This document shows positions 5,525 to 10,462 of a stretch of DNA of 10,462 bases, piece by piece (the first letter of the stretch is position 1; every line of letters starts with the position of its first letter). The stretch covers positions 1-10,462 of the forward strand of contig CAMWIF010000062.1 of assembly GCA_947174225.1 (NCBI GenBank), in the 5' to 3' direction. The position numbers were made by a program, and so were the translations under genes. The notes under the pieces are model-generated. The model worked only from the letters and a program-made list of their open reading frames with translations. It was not told where the DNA came from and did no database searches. Source of the DNA: an uncultured Porphyromonadaceae bacterium. Lineage in GTDB: Bacteria > Bacteroidota > Bacteroidia > Bacteroidales > Muribaculaceae.

Positions 5525-8068
5525 ATGCGACAAGTAATTTTTTCCATAATTGCCGTGATGACAGTCATTATGGCAAAGGCTGAGACATTCTCTTACCACT
5601 TTAATTCCACACCCCTTACCTCTGCTATCAGGCAGATTATCAAAGATCATCCCAAACTGAATATCAATTTCATTTTCAATGAGCTTGAGACCTACAAGAC
5701 GAGCGCCACAATCAAGACGGATAACCCTCTTGAAGCTCTACGCACGCTGACCGCAATGAATCCGGTAACAATATCCCATATCAAGAATACATACTATATC
5801 GAACCCCTGCAACACGGTAAATACCGCTATCACGGTCGGACTGTCGGCACCGACGGGCAGCCGGTCGTAGCCGCTACGGTCTTTATACTCTCCCCTAACG
5901 ATTCAACAGTGCTTACATATGGCATAACCGATAATGACGGTAGATTTTCTATACCCTGTGATCGTCAAGGCGTAATCGGTAAAATCACCTCTACGGGTTT
6001 TAAACCCACTTACCGGCGATTTGAGTCCTTCTCTGTGGGGACAATTGTAATGACAGAGAAAGCCATAGCACTCAAAGAGGTGAAAGTGGAGACAGACAAC
6101 GCGCTTATGTATCCTGACAAAACTATCTATATACCTACTACCCGGCAAAAGAACGCTTCACAAACCGGAAGCGACCTGCTCGATCATATGGCTATTCCCC
6201 AGTTAGGCATGGTGTCAAACAATAAAGTGTCAACTGTGGGCGGTCAACCTATTGCCCTTTTCATCGACTATATCCCGGCTTCCGAAACGGATCTAAAGGC
6301 TATGCGTGTCGGCGACGTCAAACGTGTGGAGTTTTGTGAGTATCCCTCCGACCCACGATTTCAGGGAAACACCTACGTCATAAATTTCATAATGCAGAAG
6401 TATGAATATGGCGGTTACGTGAAAGCTTTCGGGCACGCAAATCTTATCAGCAATCAGTTAGGCGACCTGCTCGGCAGTGCCAGGATGCAGTATAAGAAAA
6501 TGACGTATGACCTTATGGCATCCGTCTCGGGTTATGACCGTGACCACGACGGCTCCGAACTTACCGAAACCTACCGTCTGCCTCAACCCGACGGTGAAAT
6601 AAAGGAATTCAACCGATTTACCAACACCACTTCTTCAAGGCACGAGAGTCAATGGTATTACACCACATTCCGTGCAATCTATAACTCTGAAAAGCTACAA
6701 GCCTCTTCCCAAATAGAGGGGAGAATTGACAACAGTCCGCATAAAGACCAAAGCGGAAGTGTAAGTTATTCTTCCGATGCCTTTCCGGGTTCAACCTACG
6801 TCTCCTCTTTCAAAGAGAGGTCGAAAGACATTTCGTATAAAGGACAATATTTCTTTTCATTGCCTAAAAACAACTCCATCACCTTCTCTCCCACTCTCGG
6901 TTACTCGCATACCAACCAAAACTCATATTATTTCGAAGAGGGCTTTAATGCTATACATAACGGAGCAACGGATAATACGGGCAGAATAAGAGGTGACCTC
7001 AGATACAATCACAATTTTACCAAAGCTGGCACTATCAACGGATTTATACGAGGCATCTACATATCCAACCATACAGACTATTCAGGATCTGCCATCGCCT
7101 CCGACCGCGCTATCACATCACGTGTGGGCACCGGAGTATCTTACAGTGTAATTTTAGGAAATTTCTATGGAGCCACAGGGTTCGGTTGGGATTGGGACCG
7201 CTTCCAATTAGGGAAGATGGTAGACCGTCAGTCTTACCCTTGGTATGACTTGTCGCTGCAATACACTCTGAAACAGAAACATTCCTTTTCAACCGTGTTC
7301 CACTACTCCAATTGGCCACCATCTCCCAATTTCAAAAGTGACATCATCGTACAGTCATCCCCCTTTATGAGTTATACAGGAAATCCCAATCTCATTCCTA
7401 ATATAAGCTATGATTTCAGCTTCGACTACACATGGATTCCCAATAATAATTATAGTCTGAGTGCTTATGGCTGGGGATGGGTAGTAAGCAAGAGATATGC
7501 CTACGATTACGAAGCATCATCTACGGGAATATTGCGGACTATAAAGCAACCCATCGGAAGTTTCGCACAAGGGAAATATGGAGTTATGTGGACTATGCGC
7601 TTCCTTGATAGAAGCCTTGTCTTTTCAGGCAACCTAAGCCAGATACTTAATCATAACGGCGAGCCATACAACATCAACCATTCGGCAATCGACTGGTATG
7701 CCCGGTTACGATACTATCTTAACAATTGGGTTTTTACCCTCACGTATTCTTCACCAAGCGAAAATTCAGAAGACAAGATGAGCGGCAAATGGATGAGGGA
7801 CAAAAGTTTTTGGTATGTTACAATAGGATGGTCAAACGACAAGTGGAATATCCGTGGCGATCTCTTCAATCTTACACGTTGGAACTGGAAAGACCAAAGC
7901 ATCACTATGAAGAGCCCCTACTATTCTACCAATGAAGTGCTTATCAACGGTAACAGCCGCGCTTTCGTACAGCTCTCCGCCACCTACACATTCGGTTTCG
8001 GAAAGAAGGTGAAACGTGACAATGAGCCAACCGTATCCAACTCTACCTCATCCGGCATCCTCAAGTAA
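5525..8068 (+). CDS. Outer-membrane beta-barrel receptor with STN signalling domain
   Basis: An 847-residue protein starting seven bases after the anti-sigma stop. A signal peptide (MRQVIFSIIAVMTVIMAKAE, cleavage near residue 19-20) is followed by an STN domain (about 22-93), a carboxypeptidase regulatory-like beta domain (about 102-177, HGRTVGTDGQPVVAATVFIL and DNDGRFSIP), a plug-like region (about 180-292, with TVGGQPIALFIDYIP and VKRVEFCEYPSDPRFQGNTY) and an aromatic-rich barrel of the OMP_b-brl_3 / TonB-dependent-receptor type to about residue 825. The barrel ends in FVQLSATYTFGFGKKV, followed by a short soluble tail. The STN domain marks it as a transducer: ligand capture outside is reported to the anti-sigma factor, as in FecA. 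No SusD partner lies beside it and the ligand cannot be told from sequence. The gene is intact. Confidence 0.9.
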   Translation: MRQVIFSIIAVMTVIMAKAETFSYHFNSTPLTSAIRQIIKDHPKLNINFIFNELETYKTSATIKTDNPLEALRTLTAMNPVTISHIKNTYYIEPLQHGKYRYHGRTVGTDGQPVVAATVFILSPNDSTVLTYGITDNDGRFSIPCDRQGVIGKITSTGFKPTYRRFESFSVGTIVMTEKAIALKEVKVETDNALMYPDKTIYIPTTRQKNASQTGSDLLDHMAIPQLGMVSNNKVSTVGGQPIALFIDYIPASETDLKAMRVGDVKRVEFCEYPSDPRFQGNTYVINFIMQKYEYGGYVKAFGHANLISNQLGDLLGSARMQYKKMTYDLMASVSGYDRDHDGSELTETYRLPQPDGEIKEFNRFTNTTSSRHESQWYYTTFRAIYNSEKLQASSQIEGRIDNSPHKDQSGSVSYSSDAFPGSTYVSSFKERSKDISYKGQYFFSLPKNNSITFSPTLGYSHTNQNSYYFEEGFNAIHNGATDNTGRIRGDLRYNHNFTKAGTINGFIRGIYISNHTDYSGSAIASDRAITSRVGTGVSYSVILGNFYGATGFGWDWDRFQLGKMVDRQSYPWYDLSLQYTLKQKHSFSTVFHYSNWPPSPNFKSDIIVQSSPFMSYTGNPNLIPNISYDFSFDYTWIPNNNYSLSAYGWGWVVSKRYAYDYEASSTGILRTIKQPIGSFAQGKYGVMWTMRFLDRSLVFSGNLSQILNHNGEPYNINHSAIDWYARLRYYLNNWVFTLTYSSPSENSEDKMSGKWMRDKSFWYVTIGWSNDKWNIRGDLFNLTRWNWKDQSITMKSPYYSTNEVLINGNSRAFVQLSATYTFGFGKKVKRDNEPTVSNSTSSGILK

Positions 8069-8094
8069 TCTTCCACTACACTTATATACCTACA

Positions 8095-8134
8095 GAAGAG
8101 GGTATCCCTGATTTGTCATCGGTATACCCTCTTC
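8095..8134 (+). terminator. Hairpin terminator of the sigma / anti-sigma / receptor operon
   Basis: GAAGAGGGTAT (8095-8105) pairs with ATACCCTCTTC (8124-8134), an 11-bp perfect stem that can be extended by CC/GG across a one-base bulge. It begins 26 bases after the receptor stop and is followed by the T-rich ATTTCACATTATTTT. No T-run follows on the other strand. The remaining 8135-8320 shows no gene, only T-rich sequence with a TTTAATTAAA palindrome at 8160-8169. Confidence 0.75.
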
Positions 8135-8320
8135 ATTTCACATTATTTTCACATCATGGTTTAATTAAATCACATAGTATGATTTCATTTCGATTTTCAC
8201 AGTTTTATTTTTACATTTCGGTTTTGTTACATAGGCACTTTCTTTAAATGAAACTTCGGGTTACTTATATTTCACCAGTAGGCCTAACTTGGTTGAAACT
8301 TCTATTTGTCTTTAATTGGG

Positions 8321-8698
8321 TTATTTCTCGGTAGGCTTGCCGAGAAGATGGTCACGGTAGAGGTCGGAAAGCTCTTCGGGGGTGATGCCGAAGGAGGCAA
8401 TACGTCGGAAGAAGTATTCAGCCTCATCCTTGAAGAAAATCTTTCGTCGCATCTTCACTATGTCGCTCACAGCGTTAGGCATAACAAAGAAGCCTATTCC
8501 ACGACGGTTGTAGATGATTCCCTGCTGCTGAAGCCAATCGTATGATCGCATCACAGTGTTGGCGTTGACCTCAACATTGGCAGCGTATTCCCTCACTGAC
8601 GGAAGTCGCTCATCGGCAGGATATTCACCTGCCACAATGGCATCCATAATCTTATCCGTAATCTGAAGATAGATCGGTTTATTTTCACTAAATACCAT
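8321..8698 (-). CDS. GntR-family regulator, YtrA-like
   Basis: A 125-residue regulator, last gene of the minus-strand ABC operon. The winged helix (about 8-73) has the family pattern PIYLQITDKIMDAIVAGEYP, LPSVREYAANVEVNANTVMR (recognition helix) and a wing GIIYNRRGIGFFV. The short C-terminal part (about 75-120) is the two-helix dimer region of YtrA-type members, with no ligand-binding FadR or UTRA domain. ATG 8698 is preferred over GTG 8704, because that GTG falls inside GGAGGTG, which reads like a ribosome binding site for the ATG. It starts 12 bases after the permease stop. YtrA proteins usually repress their own ABC operon, and the palindrome at 10358-10381 is the likely site. A 7-bp stem hairpin (8325-8331 with 8340-8346) overlaps the stop codon. 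Confidence 0.9.
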   Translation of the reverse strand: MVFSENKPIYLQITDKIMDAIVAGEYPADERLPSVREYAANVEVNANTVMRSYDWLQQQGIIYNRRGIGFFVMPNAVSDIVKMRRKIFFKDEAEYFFRRIASFGITPEELSDLYRDHLLGKPTEK

Positions 8699-8710
8699 AG
8701 GCACCTCCGA

Positions 8711-9493
8711 TTAAAATAATTTGTAAATCACCTCGCTGCGCTTGAATCTTTCATAGGCAAGCCAATACAGCACCACACAGAACGCTAATCCTAAAATATT
8801 GATTATCCATACAACCCCGGCATAAGAGAGGTCAAACGCAAAATCCAATTTCAGGTTCATAAGGAAAGGGACGCAGAACAACGATAGAATCACACCTAAC
8901 ACCTGCGTAGCAGCCCAAGTCTTAATGAACGACAGTTTCGGCCAAACCACCGCTCCCAAGAAATATATAGCTTGTGAGCATAAGGCACCCCAGACCCCGC
9001 AAGTGATCATAATGCCTATCCCTTCCGGCTCATGTCTATAATTGCTCGATATAAACGCCAGAGCGGTCGTGTCTACATAGGCGGAATCATATGCCGGCGT
9101 GTAATCGCCCATACGAATCATAATCTTGTAGACTATGATACGTGCCCAGTCACCCAAAAGCACTCCTATAAGCACCACAATCATAAGTAACGGCACCATA
9201 GCCAACCATCTCACAATGAATTTCTGAGAAACCGTTGCCGGAAGTATAATAGTGTTTATGCGTCCCTCCTTGCTCTTCATATTATTGAAAGCCAAGGAGG
9301 CACCTATCGTAAGAATCATCCCTCCGAAAAAGAAGAACAAGAAAAGCTCCACCGGCACCATCGACTTAACATAGCCCAAGAAGGCACCTAAAAGGATATA
9401 TGTAGCCCAAATACCTGTCAACCCGAGCATAAGAGGCTTACGGTTGTCTACAAGTTCTTTCTTCACAAGAAGAGCAAAAGTGTTGGTATCCAT
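8711..9493 (-). CDS. ABC transporter permease, ABC-2 type
   Basis: A 260-residue integral membrane protein with six probable helices: about 21-41, 48-68, 94-114, 159-181, 194-213 and 224-246. The first cytoplasmic loop contains NMKSKEGRINTIILPATVSQ, a segment typical of Bacteroidota permeases paired with short ABC ATPases. The extracytoplasmic loop between helices 3 and 4 (about 115-158) is the largest and holds most of the polar residues. The start ATG at 9493 lies four bases after the ATPase stop, so the two are translated together. It should form the membrane channel with two copies of the ATPase. The substrate is unknown; related GntR-controlled systems act in export or resistance to envelope-active peptides (inference). 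Confidence 0.85.
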   Translation of the reverse strand: MDTNTFALLVKKELVDNRKPLMLGLTGIWATYILLGAFLGYVKSMVPVELFLFFFFGGMILTIGASLAFNNMKSKEGRINTIILPATVSQKFIVRWLAMVPLLMIVVLIGVLLGDWARIIVYKIMIRMGDYTPAYDSAYVDTTALAFISSNYRHEPEGIGIMITCGVWGALCSQAIYFLGAVVWPKLSFIKTWAATQVLGVILSLFCVPFLMNLKLDFAFDLSYAGVVWIINILGLAFCVVLYWLAYERFKRSEVIYKLF

Positions 9494-9497
9494 AATT

Positions 9498-10334
9498 TTA
9501 GTATTGTTTTTTATATTGGTTACTCATTCTTTGACGCACAAGCTCAAAAAGGCTCTCAAGGTTCACTTCAGTCTCCTCCTCACCGTCTGCCGGCTCTACA
9601 ATGTTATAGCCACCGGGGGCATCAAGGGCAATCAAAGCGCGTGCAGCCCTTTCACGGTCGGGAGTGAAGAGGAAACGCCACTTACGAGTTATATCCATCA
9701 TAGATGCGTCAAGCATAACACCCTCCGAATCGGTGATGATAACATGGTCAAGAATCTTCTCCACGTCATACACCTGATGTGTCGAGATAATGATTGTGCG
9801 GTCGTCGGTCATTCCGTTGAGCACTGCTTTTCGGAAGAGACGTTTGCCGGGGATGTCTAAGCCATTGGTAGGCTCGTCGAGGATAAGAAGCGAAGTGTTG
9901 CAGGCGAGTGCAAAGCTGATGAATACCCTCTTCTTCTGCCCCATCGAAAGATTGCCCAAATGCACGTCAGGAGTCAGCTCGAAAGTTGACAGATGCTGGG
10001 TGAGGTCGTTCATAGAAAATTTCGGATAGAAGGGCGCTGTGGTGTCAAGGAACTGTCGCAGGGTCACGTTTGGAAGCGTGAACTCCTCCGGCACGATGAA
10101 TATATCGCTCAAGAACTGCACTGTCCTCTCCTGAGGAATCATACCGTTGTAGAGGATGTTACCCATCTGAGGACGCAACAGACCCGCTATGAGGTATAAC
10201 AGAGTTGACTTTCCCGCACCATTGCGACCAAGCAGTCCGCAAATAGTACCCGATTGCACCATCAGGGAGTAATCGCGAAGCACCGGCTGTTGCTTCTTCC
10301 CGTAGGAATATGTGATGTTATTTACCTGAAGCAT
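9498..10334 (-). CDS. ABC transporter ATP-binding protein
   Basis: A 278-residue ATPase, first gene of the operon. It has all core motifs: Walker A GRNGAGKST (residues 36-44), signature LSMGQKKR (129-136), Walker B LLILDEP (149-155), D-loop NGLD (157-160) and switch histidine H186 in IIISTHQVYD. At the Q-loop position the sequence reads FIVPEEF, so the usual glutamine appears to be replaced by proline/glutamate, as in many exporters of this subgroup. The last 80 residues form a family-specific C-terminal extension with an acidic stretch ADGEEETE. Starts at ATG 10334 behind a strong promoter and candidate operator. It powers the adjacent permease and is co-transcribed with the GntR regulator. 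Confidence 0.95.
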   Translation of the reverse strand: MLQVNNITYSYGKKQQPVLRDYSLMVQSGTICGLLGRNGAGKSTLLYLIAGLLRPQMGNILYNGMIPQERTVQFLSDIFIVPEEFTLPNVTLRQFLDTTAPFYPKFSMNDLTQHLSTFELTPDVHLGNLSMGQKKRVFISFALACNTSLLILDEPTNGLDIPGKRLFRKAVLNGMTDDRTIIISTHQVYDVEKILDHVIITDSEGVMLDASMMDITRKWRFLFTPDRERAARALIALDAPGGYNIVEPADGEEETEVNLESLFELVRQRMSNQYKKQY

Positions 10335-10357
10335 ATCGTTTATATTTTAGCTTTATT

Positions 10358-10381
10358 AGTGTATTAGTTTATTAGTACACT
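10358..10381. promoter_or_regulatory. 24-bp imperfect palindrome, candidate GntR operator
   Basis: The ends AGTGTA (10358-10363) and TACACT (10376-10381) are perfect complements, and nine of twelve positions match between the half-sites. The spacer holds further TATTAGT direct repeats (three copies from about 10353). It lies directly downstream of the -7 element, over the probable start site, where a repressor blocks the polymerase. The operon encodes a YtrA-type GntR protein, so autoregulation is the natural reading. Confidence 0.6.
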
Positions 10382-10415
10382 GCAAAGGTAACACAAAATT
10401 CTATTAACTTCCAAA
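10382..10415 (-). promoter_or_regulatory. Bacteroides primary-sigma promoter of the ABC operon
   Basis: On the minus strand TTTG (10412-10415) is followed by 21 bases and then TACCTTTGC (10382-10390). This is a close match to the Bacteroidota consensus TTTG / TAnnTTTG. The start codon of the ATPase lies 48 bases beyond the -7 element. The upstream sequence to the window edge is A/T-rich with runs of A, as for an UP-like region. Confidence 0.75.
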
Positions 10416-10462
10416 TTTTTCGACAAAAAATTTTCAAAAAAATTGGAGAGACCAATCAAATC

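Noticed and set aside
8325..8346. Hairpin TTCTCGG / CCGAGAA as terminator of the ABC operon
   Set aside because: The 7-bp stem overlaps the GntR stop codon and no T-run follows on the minus strand, so termination is not supported. It is noted only within the GntR entry.
8306..8545. Plus-strand frame opposite the GntR gene
   Set aside because: Antisense shadow of a clear winged-helix regulator; no family features.
9444..9860. Plus-strand open frame of 138 codons opposite the ABC ATPase and permease
   Set aside because: It overlaps the two ABC genes in antisense, and both of those show complete family motifs. The antisense protein has no recognisable domain.

Overview
The window looks like a gut-type Bacteroidales chromosome (phylum Bacteroidota). 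Three things point there: promoters of the Bacteroides form (TTTG, about 20 bases, then TAnnTTTG); an ECF sigma / DUF4974 anti-sigma / STN-domain outer-membrane-receptor trio; and an AAA ATPase with a DUF4143 tail. I cannot name the genus from sequence alone.

Left part (1-1260) is decaying accessory DNA. It holds the N-terminal remnant of an IS110-family transposase that runs off the left edge. Next comes a toxin-first toxin-antitoxin pair in which both genes are broken: three one-base losses and one nonsense change in about 740 bases. A 12-bp perfect inverted repeat and a good promoter still stand in front of it.

Middle-left (1390-2610) holds a small DUF488 protein on the minus strand, with a 15-bp palindrome just upstream of its start. 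Divergent from it are a four-helix membrane protein of unknown function and a 51-residue single-helix protein. A strong 16-bp-stem terminator follows.

Middle (2611-4380) is a lone minus-strand AAA_14/DUF4143 ATPase in an unusual setting. A 35-bp imperfect direct repeat brackets the gene. Its promoter carries two near-identical 10-bp palindromes. Directly upstream of that promoter sits a 76-bp near-perfect palindrome whose two arms each contain a further nested dyad. This is the most unusual structure in the window.

Right-centre (4380-8134) is an operon for cell-surface signalling: an ECF sigma factor overlaps a membrane anti-sigma factor, which is followed 7 bases later by an outer-membrane beta-barrel receptor with STN, carboxypeptidase-regulatory-like, plug and barrel regions. 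The expected logic is FecA/FecR/FecI-like. A signal at the receptor passes through its periplasmic STN domain to the anti-sigma factor, which frees the sigma factor. The operon ends in a hairpin terminator.

Right end (8321-10462, minus strand) is an ABC transporter operon in the order ATPase, permease, GntR/YtrA-type regulator. Its promoter is a close match to the Bacteroides consensus, and a 24-bp imperfect palindrome covers the probable start site, as expected for autoregulation by the GntR protein.
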